Below, one piece after another: positions 49,322 to 57,501 of a DNA stretch of 64,000 bases. The notes beneath the pieces were generated by a model that saw nothing but the letters and a program-made list of their open reading frames with translations, did not search any database and was not told where the DNA came from. The DNA comes from Janthinobacterium sp. LM6 (GTDB taxonomy: Bacteria > Pseudomonadota > Gammaproteobacteria > Burkholderiales > Burkholderiaceae_D), in assembly GCF_002002885.1 (NCBI RefSeq), contig NZ_CP019510.1, forward strand, positions 1,488,001-1,552,000, written 5' to 3'. The position numbers and the translations under genes are program-made. Each line of letters begins with the position of its first letter. Within the stretch, counting starts at the first letter, position 1.

Positions 49322-52300
49322 ATGGCAGAACCAGGCGGACCAACTACCCAATCCGGCATTTATTATCAAAATACAGTCTCCGCGCTTTACCTTGGCGCTC
49401 TTCTCGATTCGCCTCACCCGTCTGACGTAGGAACCCGCGTAATCTCGGTTAGAATCGAAGCGCCGGAGGACGTGGATGATACCATTGTGACTTATTCGGA
49501 TAGCAGTTGCCACTTCATACAAGCAAAAGAAAATTTATCATTAGCGGGTGAGCCGTGGGATAAATTCTGGGCGGCAGCGAAAAGGCAGATTGAAAAGAGT
49601 ACCAACGAAAGTGATCAAATTAGATTGGTATTGGGGACCTTGGGGGTTAACCTCGAGAACCTTCGCGAAGCACTAGAACGCGCGCAAGGTAAGTTAAGTA
49701 TGGATGAATGGCTCCGCTCGCTAAATGTTAAGCAGAAAAAAATTGCGGCATCAATTGAAAAGTCTCTAGCTACGTCATCGGATCTGGCCTTTACCGTTAT
49801 TCGACGTACTCGAGTAGAATTCATAACACTTGACTTGGCAGAGACCAAACTGGCAAAGATTTGGTTACCTGACTCAAGTGAGACGCCAGCGGCACTGCTT
49901 GGACGGCTCCGTGACTGTTGCGGCGGGGCTGGTAGAATTCGACAGCAGTTTCATGCTAGCGATTTATCCGAACTTTTATTCGATAAATTTCAAGTTTTCA
50001 TATTTGGATCGCAGAGCGACGGATTGGAGCGTTATCGCCAGATGCTGGCGTCTAGAGTTAACCATATAAGCGTTCCTGGCACATCAATTTCCTTGGAAGA
50101 AGCAAAGTTGATTATTTGGCCTCTTGTAAATATAATTTCCAAAGAAGATTATGGCGACTTTGAAAATGAAGACCCTAGGTCGAGATACCTCGATGGAGGA
50201 GATGAAATAGATCTTAAGCAATTTCCAAATGGGAAAAACAAGTTCTTGATACTGGAAAGTGGTGCTGGCCAAGGAAAGTCTACCCTAATTCGCGCGACCG
50301 CGCGTCGTTTAGCAACAGAGACGTCCTATGTTCCGGCACTGATTCACGCTGACGCACTGCCGGAACTTGGCACTATATTGGATTTTTTAAATGGGTCCTA
50401 CAATTTGAGCTACGGTGTAACTATCGATTGGGACCGCCTCTGCGAGCAAGGTCGAGCTGTTATATTGATTGATGGTGTCGATGAAATTGCTGACGATCGC
50501 CGAGCAAGGCTGCTTGAAATGCTGGGATTACTTGCTGCCAATTTCAAGGAGGCGCCAATGATGATTGGTGCTCGTGATGCAGCGATCTCAGCATTTGTAC
50601 CTCACTTCTCTCTATGCCGAGTTCAGCGTCTGAATCGTGTTCAGATGGTGGCAATGTTGACATCATACTTTCGAGCCCGCGGCCAGTTGGACACTCGGGA
50701 AGTTATTAGGCATATAGATGGATACCCTGAATTATCCCTATTGTGTCGAATCCCTTTATTTCTCGCAATATTTGTAGCGACGCTTCCCAAATCCGGGGCA
50801 ATCCCGACAGGGAGAGCGGATTTACTTGAACGATATATTATGCACGTACTCTCACCGGATCGGCACAAGGGGGTACGGAGGAAAAATGTTGCAAAAACCC
50901 AGTTACGCAGGGGTGCGGAGGCATTCGCGGCTATGGCCCTCGAACGTAACGAATCAGCGGTCTCTGAATACATAGCGCGGGCGTGCATATGTAACGTACT
51001 CGGCGATTCGATTGGTGATGATTGCTTCGATGGGTTGGTTCAGCACGGTTTGTTGGAACTGCGCGGGTCTCGGGTTTCGTTTAGTATCCCCACAATTCAG
51101 GAATACTTGGCTGGCTGTACTTTGGCCGACTCTGGTCGGCTAGATGCGACTGATTGGTTATCAAATCTTTATCGGCGTCCTTGGGCTCAGGCGTTTCAGT
51201 TCGCTGTTGAGCGAATTGTAAGTGCTGACTCTGTGCTAGCGCAGCAATTGACGCTTGAAGACGACATTTTTTATACTTCGCTTAGACTAACTGCAAGATG
51301 CCTTGTCAACGGTGCATCGGTTAGTCCACGCCTGCGCGCTGCAGTTGCGGAACGTTTGGTGAGCGCTTGGATTAGTGCAGGGTATTCTACCTGTGTAAAG
51401 ATTGGTCAGCTAATCGAAGATGGGTTTTGCGAACCAATGCATATTGGGGTTCGTAGAGCACTTGTCACATCCGAGCGGGTTAGCCTGTCACGACCAGTTA
51501 TCGTGGCGCGCGCTCGAGAGAGTTCACTAACTCTAGAATGTTTGGCATTTATTTTATCAGGTGATGACATTCGTGAATTATGGAGTCCGGCATGGTTGGA
51601 TGCGTTGTCTGCAGTACTGCCTAATGCATTGGAAATGCTGCTTAACCGTTCTCGTGAGACAAGACGAGGCAATTATGTTGTCGAGGTAATTGCGTCTGTT
51701 ATTTATGGACTCCGCAATGAACACTCCATTGACTGGTCAAAAATTTTTGAAGATCATACGTTGCCCGCAGTTATTCGCCTTGCGGCAAAATTTGCAAGCG
51801 AAAAATTTGATTTTGTTGGCGATGATGAATTGTTTAGGTGTGCTTTTTTAGAGATCGAATCCAGTACGCTATGGAGTGGTTTTGGTATTGCTTACCTTTC
51901 TATTGATGGGTGGAAAGATCATTTGCGAGGCTTATTTTTAGCGCCGCCGGAAGAGCAATCTTTGAACCCATTTTACTTAATTCATGACTTCGACGACGGG
52001 TTTCAAAATCAAGTTGAGTTTCTATCGGAAATTGCCCGTGATCCCCGCACCCAGCCAATTCACATTCAACGCCTTCGATTGACACTTGGAGTGTACGGAC
52101 AGGACGAATTCGCAAGGGCGAGTACCGAATATATTGCTGTAGCGAGTGCACAAGAGGCGATCACATGGAGTCAGTATGCTTGTTATTTCTCCGAGGATAT
52201 CGCGAGATATGGAGTTGAATTATTGCTGGCGCGAGAATTTTTAGTTTCGGATGGCGTTATGCTTTTGGTAGATTTATATGAGCTTGGCATGAGTCGGCCA

Positions 52301-52837
52301 GCGAAGAGGCGCGACGGCGCTGCTATTCGCGGTTACTATAGATTGGAAGAGCCAAGTTTTATTGCCAATCTCGTTATTGCTAAGGCTCGAGAATTATTCA
52401 ATTCGGGAACGCTTAGTATCATTGATAAACGGTCGTTAATAAATTTACTCGCCGAACACGGCGACAGAGAAGATTTAGAGCGACTTCGCGAAGAGATGAA
52501 TATTTATCTTGACTGTCATCAATTAATTAGTAGCGAAGATTGGAGCCTATGGTTCGCACATGCGATCGGTATCGGAAATAGGATAAAATTGGACATCAGT
52601 ATTGATCGCTTGTGGCAAATACTTGATAAATCTAATGGGTTGCCTATGCATGAAATTATTAAACACATTGCAAAAAAGTTGGGTTCAGAAAGTTATGAGG
52701 CATTGGCAAACTACGTGAATCTATCTCCATATTCAAATGTATGGCAGGCGGTTTATTTTTTCTTGGAAGAAAATGCTGAGCGTAATGGCCTCAAAGTTCA
52801 GCGCGTAGAAAATATTCTGACGATTACAAAGTTGTAG
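49322..52837 (+). CDS. DUF4297/Cap4-like nuclease fused to NACHT NTPase (candidate anti-phage NLR)
   Basis: A 1171-aa protein in three parts. Residues 1 to ~210 begin with SGIYYQNTVSALYLGALL, then an acidic motif (IEAPEDVDD, Glu46-Asp53) and FIQAKE (Gln67, Lys69). This E...D...QxK pattern is that of the DUF4297/Cap4 PD-(D/E)xK endonuclease family. Residues ~305-530 are a NACHT-type STAND NTPase: Walker A GAGQGKST (314-321), Walker B LIDGVDE (382-388), then MMIGARD and a winged-helix-like part. About 600 residues of helical, unassigned C-terminal sensor region follow. AGGGA six bases before ATG 49322 fixes the start. Bacterial NACHT/STAND proteins of this type (Avs, bNACHT) sense phage products and then cut DNA. 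The gene is AT-rich, with codon use unlike the neighbours, and sits behind tRNA-Ser, so it was probably acquired. Confidence 0.85.
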   Translation: MAEPGGPTTQSGIYYQNTVSALYLGALLDSPHPSDVGTRVISVRIEAPEDVDDTIVTYSDSSCHFIQAKENLSLAGEPWDKFWAAAKRQIEKSTNESDQIRLVLGTLGVNLENLREALERAQGKLSMDEWLRSLNVKQKKIAASIEKSLATSSDLAFTVIRRTRVEFITLDLAETKLAKIWLPDSSETPAALLGRLRDCCGGAGRIRQQFHASDLSELLFDKFQVFIFGSQSDGLERYRQMLASRVNHISVPGTSISLEEAKLIIWPLVNIISKEDYGDFENEDPRSRYLDGGDEIDLKQFPNGKNKFLILESGAGQGKSTLIRATARRLATETSYVPALIHADALPELGTILDFLNGSYNLSYGVTIDWDRLCEQGRAVILIDGVDEIADDRRARLLEMLGLLAANFKEAPMMIGARDAAISAFVPHFSLCRVQRLNRVQMVAMLTSYFRARGQLDTREVIRHIDGYPELSLLCRIPLFLAIFVATLPKSGAIPTGRADLLERYIMHVLSPDRHKGVRRKNVAKTQLRRGAEAFAAMALERNESAVSEYIARACICNVLGDSIGDDCFDGLVQHGLLELRGSRVSFSIPTIQEYLAGCTLADSGRLDATDWLSNLYRRPWAQAFQFAVERIVSADSVLAQQLTLEDDIFYTSLRLTARCLVNGASVSPRLRAAVAERLVSAWISAGYSTCVKIGQLIEDGFCEPMHIGVRRALVTSERVSLSRPVIVARARESSLTLECLAFILSGDDIRELWSPAWLDALSAVLPNALEMLLNRSRETRRGNYVVEVIASVIYGLRNEHSIDWSKIFEDHTLPAVIRLAAKFASEKFDFVGDDELFRCAFLEIESSTLWSGFGIAYLSIDGWKDHLRGLFLAPPEEQSLNPFYLIHDFDDGFQNQVEFLSEIARDPRTQPIHIQRLRLTLGVYGQDEFARASTEYIAVASAQEAITWSQYACYFSEDIARYGVELLLAREFLVSDGVMLLVDLYELGMSRPAKRRDGAAIRGYYRLEEPSFIANLVIAKARELFNSGTLSIIDKRSLINLLAEHGDREDLERLREEMNIYLDCHQLISSEDWSLWFAHAIGIGNRIKLDISIDRLWQILDKSNGLPMHEIIKHIAKKLGSESYEALANYVNLSPYSNVWQAVYFFLEENAERNGLKVQRVENILTITKL

Positions 52838-52883
52838 ATATTAATCTAGACCTAGCGGAACTATAAGTGAAGCTGTTCCCACA

Positions 52884-53017
52884 GTGTCTTAATTTATGAA
52901 AGCACCTACCAAATGCGTTGAAGTCGTCAAAAAAGAGCACCTCAATAAGAATGGCCGAGCGTCACCCTGAGGAGACGCCGCAGCTCTTTGTGGTTATTCT
53001 ATTCAGGATTAAGACAC
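52884..53017. repeat. MITE-like element with 10-bp terminal inverted repeats
   Basis: GTGTCTTAAT (52884-52893) and ATTAAGACAC (53008-53017) are perfect inverted repeats 134 bp apart. An inner AAAGAGC/GCTCTTT pair gives a long hairpin. It may be a non-autonomous element, or simply the terminator structure of the NACHT gene. Confidence 0.45.
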
Positions 53018-53719
53018 GGTAGAATTGGGTGATATTTATCGGCGGCGCCATGCCAAACCTCCGTAATTTTCGTCGCGTCGATGCCGAACGCCGTCGCCAG
53101 TGCTGGCGGCGGCGGTGACCGACACTGTTTATACTTCCACACCAACGTCCGCATGTTTGAAAATAAAGCAGCTAGGTCTTCGCGAAGTGCGTCAATCTAG
53201 GTTTGGCGAAACTCGGAGACTTTGCTCTCTTTTCCTGCAACAAGAATTGTGTATGCGATACCGCCAGCGTCGAGCGCAGCGCGACAGCGCCTAGGGCAGG
53301 GTATAGCGTAGGTGTAATTTCAAATGGCATGGAAGCATTAGCAGAGTTGTAAATAATGCATCGCATTCAACTTACAACGGTGCAGGTGGGATTTTTTTCT
53401 CAGGTGGCGGAGAGCGCCAGTGTCCTTACCAGATAACGCAACCTACCGGAGCCAGTACAAGTGCCGCTTCGTTCAAATTCATCGACGACTGCGTCGTCTC
53501 TACGCCGTCCGGCAGAATCTATAAACCGCCGCGGATTGGTGGCGACCGCTCATCACGTCGCTGGACCTCGGCGCCGTCCAAGGCAGGGCCTTGTTGAGCC
53601 GCCTTGATAGGCGTGGGTAATGTCTTCATTAAAAGAAAGAACGCGAGGGCACCTATGGGAGCATATCGGCTTTTTGATGAATCACAATCCAACAATGCCG
53701 CTGCCTTTACGAACAATGT

Positions 53720-53732
53720 GAATCCCCCTCTC
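53720..53732. repeat. Candidate att repeat (13 nt of tRNA-Ser 3' end)
   Basis: GAATCCCCCTCTC is identical to 48577-48589 inside tRNA-Ser and in direct orientation, 5.1 kb away. It marks a possible right end of the island. The surrounding DNA is C/T-rich, which weakens the case. Confidence 0.45.
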
Positions 53733-53882
53733 CCATTTTTGAGCGGAACTCGGCCCTTCAGCGCAATATCCCAGCCCGCCGCCCCGAGTACCCAATCTCC
53801 CCCGCAAACCTTATCCCATCTCAACCCCCTCACAATTTCCCCCATGTATCGTAAGCCTCTCCCATCAACCCCGGAGAGTCCC

Positions 53883-54269
53883 ATGTCCTACACCTACACC
53901 AAAGTCACCGACCTGGAAAAAACCGCCATGGTCGGCAATCATCAATGCGTTGCCCTGGTCCGCCACTACGCGGGCGCGCCGGCCACATTGGCCTGGAAGC
54001 AGGGGGAGGCAGTGCTGGGAAATCGTTTTCTGCGTAAGGGCACGGCCATTGCCACGTTTATCAATGGGAAGTATGCGAATCATCAACAAGGCAATCGCGC
54101 GGCCCTGTATATGGGGCAGGCGCTGGACGGGATCATTGTCATGGATCAGTGGGCGGGCAAGCGCCCGGGCATCGTGACTTCGCGCACCTTGCGTGCCAAA
54201 GGCAAGTACAAGAATGGCTTGCATATCGATCCCAGCAACAATGCCGACGCTTTTTTCGTCATCGAATAG
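53883..54269 (+). CDS. BPSL0067-family protein (NlpC/P60-CHAP-like, probable T6SS effector)
   Basis: A 128-aa protein starting MSYTYTKVTDLEKTAMVG. It has a papain-like Cys motif (NHQCVALVRHYAG, Cys22) and later AIATFINGKYANH, VMDQW and DPSNNADAFFVIE, which together match the BPSL0067 family. From family knowledge these are Cys-His peptidoglycan hydrolases, often type VI effectors with an adjacent STY0301-type immunity protein, as here. Where the family usually has GNHAA, this protein has GNRAA (Arg72), so the catalytic His may be missing. GGAGAG just before ATG 53883 supports the start. The second gene follows after 10 bp. Confidence 0.75.
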   Translation: MSYTYTKVTDLEKTAMVGNHQCVALVRHYAGAPATLAWKQGEAVLGNRFLRKGTAIATFINGKYANHQQGNRAALYMGQALDGIIVMDQWAGKRPGIVTSRTLRAKGKYKNGLHIDPSNNADAFFVIE

Positions 54270-54279
54270 GGGAGTGTCC

Positions 54280-54714
54280 ATGCAACATCAACGTTGGTTG
54301 ACCGGCGCCGCCTGCTGCCTATTTCCTATGCTTACTCAGGCTGCGATGCCCGCCGCCCACGCTTGCCCGGAGAGCGTGCCCGAGGCGTCGATCAGCCTGA
54401 ACGCCGTGCCTGCCGGCTGGACGCCGTATATCGGCAGCCCACTCTACCTCAGTGCCGCGGCGCCTATCGACGGCGTACCGGAGCGCAGGGGGCAGCTCGT
54501 GCCTGGCGGGGAGCGCAAGAAGAAAGGGCATACGATACTCAGCTACCGCCTGGAAGGCCCCTATCCAGACGGCAAGTGGCTGCAATGCAGTTACGGCGCG
54601 CATGGTGAAGTAACACTGTCGAAGAGAATGGACGACAGCGTCAGCCTTTGTGAATTCACCTACAGGAAAGGCCGCAAGGCCGGGCAGAACGACATCGATA
54701 TCGATTGCCGTTAG
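54280..54714 (+). CDS. STY0301-family exported protein (probable immunity partner)
   Basis: A 144-aa protein with a signal peptide (hydrophobic stretch ending TQAAMPAA) and then the STY0301-like pattern: CPESVPEASISLNAVPAGW, DGVPERRGQLVPG, GKWLQCSYG, TLSKRM, CEFTY. GGGGAG lies seven bases before ATG 54280. It directly follows the BPSL0067-like gene and probably protects against it in the periplasm. This pairing is inferred from family context. The Cys residues may form disulfides. The pair is followed by a terminator. Confidence 0.7.
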   Translation: MQHQRWLTGAACCLFPMLTQAAMPAAHACPESVPEASISLNAVPAGWTPYIGSPLYLSAAAPIDGVPERRGQLVPGGERKKKGHTILSYRLEGPYPDGKWLQCSYGAHGEVTLSKRMDDSVSLCEFTYRKGRKAGQNDIDIDCR

Positions 54715-54792
54715 CATCGGCGCTATCGCTTCGCGGTATGTCAATGAAGCATGAATATCCTTAAGCAAGCGGGATTGCCGTTCGGTTAACGA

Positions 54793-54818
54793 GAAAGCCC
54801 GCCAAAGCGGGCTTTTTC
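54793..54818 (+). terminator. Terminator of the effector/immunity pair
   Basis: Stem AAAGCCCGC/GCGGGCTTT, loop CAAA, followed by TT. It also faces the isocitrate lyase gene and may serve both. Confidence 0.7.
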
Positions 54819-54840
54819 ACTCTACCGTCAAACCAAAATC

Positions 54841-56421
54841 TCAGAACTGGTTCATCGTATTGTCTTTACCAGCCGCCTTCAGCGCCGCTTCGCCGCTGAA
54901 GTAATCCTTGTGATCGTCGCCGATGTCCGAGCCGGACATGTTTTGATGTTTCACGCAGGCGATGCCCTGGCGGATTTCCTTGCGCTGCACGCCGGCCACG
55001 TAGCCCAGCATGCCCTGGTCGCCGAAGTATTCCTTGGCCAGGTTGTCCGTCGACAAGGCGGCCGTGTGGTAGGTCGGCAGGGTGATCAGGTGGTGGAAGA
55101 TGCCGGCTTCGCGGGCCGAGTCGGCCTGGAAGGTGCGGATCTTCTCGTCGGCCTGGACCGCCAGTTCCGTCTGGTCATATTCCACGCTCATCAGCTGGGC
55201 GCGGTCGTAGGCGGACACGTCCTTGCCTGCCGCTTTCATGCCGTCGAAGATTTGCTGGCGGAAGTTCAGGGTCCAGTTGAACGACGGGCTGTTGTTGTAC
55301 ACCAGCTTGGCGTTCGGGATGACCTTGCGGATTTCGCTGACCATGCCGCCGATTTGCGCGATATGCGGTTTTTCCGTTTCGATCCACAGCAGGTCGGCGC
55401 CGTTTTGCAGCGAGGTGATGCAGTCGAGCACGCAACGCTCTTCGCCGGAACCGGCGCGGAACTGGAACAGGTTGCTCGGCAGGCGTTTTGGACGCAGCAG
55501 CTTGCCTTCGCGCTTGATGATGACGTCGCCATTGCCCAGCGCGTCGGCCGACACTTCTTCGCAGTCGAGGAAGGAATTGTATTGGTCGCCCAGGTCGCCT
55601 GGTTCGTTGGTGACGGCGATCTGCTTGGTCAGGCCGGCGCCCAGCGAATCCGTGCGGGCGACGATGATGCCGTCATCCACGCCCAGTTCCAGGAAGGCGT
55701 AGCGGATGGCGCGGATCTTGGCCAGGAAGTCTTCGTGCGGCACCGTGACTTTACCGTCCTGGTGGCCGCATTGTTTCTCGTCGGACACCTGGTTTTCGAT
55801 CTGGATGCAGCAGGCGCCCGCTTCGATGAACTGTTTTGCCAGCAAATAGGTGGCTTCGGCATTGCCGAAACCGGCGTCGATGTCGGCGATGATGGGCACG
55901 ACGTGGGTGACGTGGCCGTCGATCTTGGCCTGGATCGCTTGCTTCTCAGCACCTTGGGCCGCGTCCAGCTGGCGGAACAGGCCACCCAGTTCGCGGGCAT
56001 CGGCCTGGCGCAGGAAGGTGTACAGCTCGCGGATCAGGCTGGTGACGGCGGTTTTTTCATGCATCGACTGGTCCGGCAGCGGGCCGAACTCGGAGCGCAG
56101 GGCGGCGACCATCCAGCCCGACAGGTAGAGGTAGCGGCGGTCGGTGCTGTTGAAGTGTTTCTTGATGGAGATCATCTTCTGTTGACCGATGAAACCGTGC
56201 CAGCAGCCGAGGGACTGGGTGTATTTCGATGGGTCCGCATCGTAGGCGGCCATGTCGTTGCGCATGATCTTCGCCGTGTACTTGGCGATGTCCAGGCCGG
56301 TCTTGAACTTGTTCTGGGCGCGCATGCGGGCGGCGGACTCGGGATTGATGGCGTTCCATGCGCTGCCTTGTTGGTCTTTCAAACCGGCAACAGCTTTGAT
56401 GTCGTCTTGATATTGGGACAT
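54841..56421 (-). CDS. aceA: Isocitrate lyase
   Basis: Splits isocitrate to glyoxylate and succinate, the entry to the glyoxylate shunt. At 526 aa it belongs to the longer subfamily found in Pseudomonas and Betaproteobacteria. The active-site loop is SDEKQCGHQDGKV (Cys in QCGH), preceded by PIIADIDAGFGNAEATY and IQIENQ. The C-terminal NMSGSDIGDDHK part is also typical. It ends in NTMNQF. No malate synthase is in the window. Two palindromic operators lie about 114-145 bp upstream. With acs it completes an acetate-use theme. Confidence 0.95.
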   Translation of the reverse strand: MSQYQDDIKAVAGLKDQQGSAWNAINPESAARMRAQNKFKTGLDIAKYTAKIMRNDMAAYDADPSKYTQSLGCWHGFIGQQKMISIKKHFNSTDRRYLYLSGWMVAALRSEFGPLPDQSMHEKTAVTSLIRELYTFLRQADARELGGLFRQLDAAQGAEKQAIQAKIDGHVTHVVPIIADIDAGFGNAEATYLLAKQFIEAGACCIQIENQVSDEKQCGHQDGKVTVPHEDFLAKIRAIRYAFLELGVDDGIIVARTDSLGAGLTKQIAVTNEPGDLGDQYNSFLDCEEVSADALGNGDVIIKREGKLLRPKRLPSNLFQFRAGSGEERCVLDCITSLQNGADLLWIETEKPHIAQIGGMVSEIRKVIPNAKLVYNNSPSFNWTLNFRQQIFDGMKAAGKDVSAYDRAQLMSVEYDQTELAVQADEKIRTFQADSAREAGIFHHLITLPTYHTAALSTDNLAKEYFGDQGMLGYVAGVQRKEIRQGIACVKHQNMSGSDIGDDHKDYFSGEAALKAAGKDNTMNQF

Positions 56422-56534
56422 GTGAATCTCCTAAAAAGAAAAGCTATGTTTGAGAAAATCGCCGAGTGCGCCACAACGTCTTGTCGAAGCAAACTGCATG
56501 ACTAAATAGTAGGCCGATTCGCGTCGATGTTCAA

Positions 56535-56566
56535 GTCTTATATAAGACATATAACTTAAATTAAGT
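56535..56566 (-). promoter_or_regulatory. Tandem palindromic operators upstream of aceA
   Basis: GTCTTATATAAGAC (56535-56548) is a perfect 14-bp palindrome. ACTTAAATTAAGT (56554-56566) is a second, 13-bp palindrome with centres about 18-19 bp apart. Both have C/ACTTA half-sites, so two dimers of one regulator may bind on the same face after two helical turns. Confidence 0.55.
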
Positions 56567-56713
56567 CTTTGTTTTTCAATGGCTTAATTATTATTTTTCA
56601 TGATGCGGAATGAATTTTCAAAAAGTGAGAGCATTAATAGATGAGTCCGTTGTTCGGGATTTTGCGATGTGAAACGCCTTTTCAGAATTTGGTGCAGCGC
56701 GGCAAACCAGGGC

Positions 56714-56738
56714 AAAAAAAAAGCCGCCCGAAGGCGGC
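56714..56738 (-). terminator. Terminator of the isochorismatase-like gene
   Basis: Stem GCCGCC/GGCGGC with a TTCG loop on the minus strand, followed by nine T. Confidence 0.85.
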
Positions 56739-56823
56739 GCTGGCCGGTGTGTGCTTGCAGGCAATGTGCCGAGAACCCGGCGGCGATGTTTTTTCAGCGT
56801 AACTGTCGTATGCCGAACACAGC

Positions 56824-57417
56824 TTAGCGGACAAGGTGGTGTGCTGGCATAGGGCTAGGACCGGCCAGTGCATCGATCACCTCCGCCGTGACTACGACTT
56901 GCACATACTCGCCGTGCAAATTGGCCAACGCCATTGCATGCACCTCGTCCGCCGTTCTCGATGTGCCCGCATAATCGATGTGAGCAAACGCAAAACACGC
57001 ATCGGCGACGACTTGCGTGGCAAAGCCCAGATTGCCCGCCGTGCGCGCGCTCGATTCCACGGAATTGTTGGTGCTGACGCCCACGATGACCAGCTTGCTG
57101 ATGCTGCGCACGTGCAGCCAGCGTTCCAGTCCCGAGTGGATGAAGGCATCTGGCACATTTTTCTCCACGACATGCTCTTCCGGTAACGGCGCCAGCGCTG
57201 CCTGGAATTCCACGCCGGGCTGGCCGGGCCAGAAGGGCGAGCCTGGCGTTCTGGAAGTGTGGCGCACATGCACGACGGTGGCGTCCGCTGCGCGCCAGGC
57301 TTGCAGCAAGGTGGCAATCTGGTGTTCCGCAGCGGGATTGTTGCGGCTTCCGGCAGCGGGGCTGGCCATGCCTTGTTGCATGTCGATAATAATCAGGGCG
57401 GGAGTGTGGAGATGCAT
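56824..57417 (-). CDS. Isochorismatase-like hydrolase with Ser at the nucleophile position
   Basis: A 197-aa single-domain protein of the isochorismatase-like (cysteine hydrolase) fold. Asp12 in ALIIIDMQQG and Lys86 in VVEKNVPDAF correspond to two of the catalytic triad. The third is normally Cys in a GxxTxxCV..TAR motif, but here the motif is GVSTNNSVESSAR, with Ser119 instead. The family includes nicotinamidases, carbamoylases and isochorismatases, some of which lack Cys. The enzyme class is open. The gene is followed by a terminator and preceded by an MHS transporter on the same strand. Confidence 0.85.
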   Translation of the reverse strand: MHLHTPALIIIDMQQGMASPAAGSRNNPAAEHQIATLLQAWRAADATVVHVRHTSRTPGSPFWPGQPGVEFQAALAPLPEEHVVEKNVPDAFIHSGLERWLHVRSISKLVIVGVSTNNSVESSARTAGNLGFATQVVADACFAFAHIDYAGTSRTADEVHAMALANLHGEYVQVVVTAEVIDALAGPSPMPAHHLVR

Positions 57418-57501
57418 GCTGGCAGCCTGGAAGGGATGGCAGGCGCACCTGGCGCCTGCCTGGGGAAATAGTGCTGCAGTGATTGCCGCAGGGGCGCGAA
57501 T

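Larger units (their letters stand above)
52838..53882. other. Gene-poor, decayed region downstream of the NACHT gene
   Basis: About 1 kb without a convincing gene. It contains the MITE-like repeat at 52884-53017. A minus-strand frame (about 53022-53120, ending TEVWHGAADKYHP...) looks like a fragment of something coding but I cannot name it. From about 53400 on the composition returns towards that of the chromosome. The 13-nt tRNA-Ser repeat is at 53720. Confidence 0.45.
56422..56823. other. Intergenic region upstream of aceA
   Basis: About 400 bp. It holds the aceA leader, the tandem palindromes (56535-56566), AT-rich promoter DNA (56540-56640) and, at the far end, the isochorismatase terminator. 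No gene is seen. Confidence 0.55.

Noticed and set aside
53604-53882. Longer N-terminus for the BPSL0067-like gene
   Set aside because: The family starts at MSYxYTK; a good ribosome site lies before 53883, and the extension is low complexity.
53519-53884. 121-aa minus-strand frame near the island's right end
   Set aside because: No ribosome site, no family, in decayed DNA.
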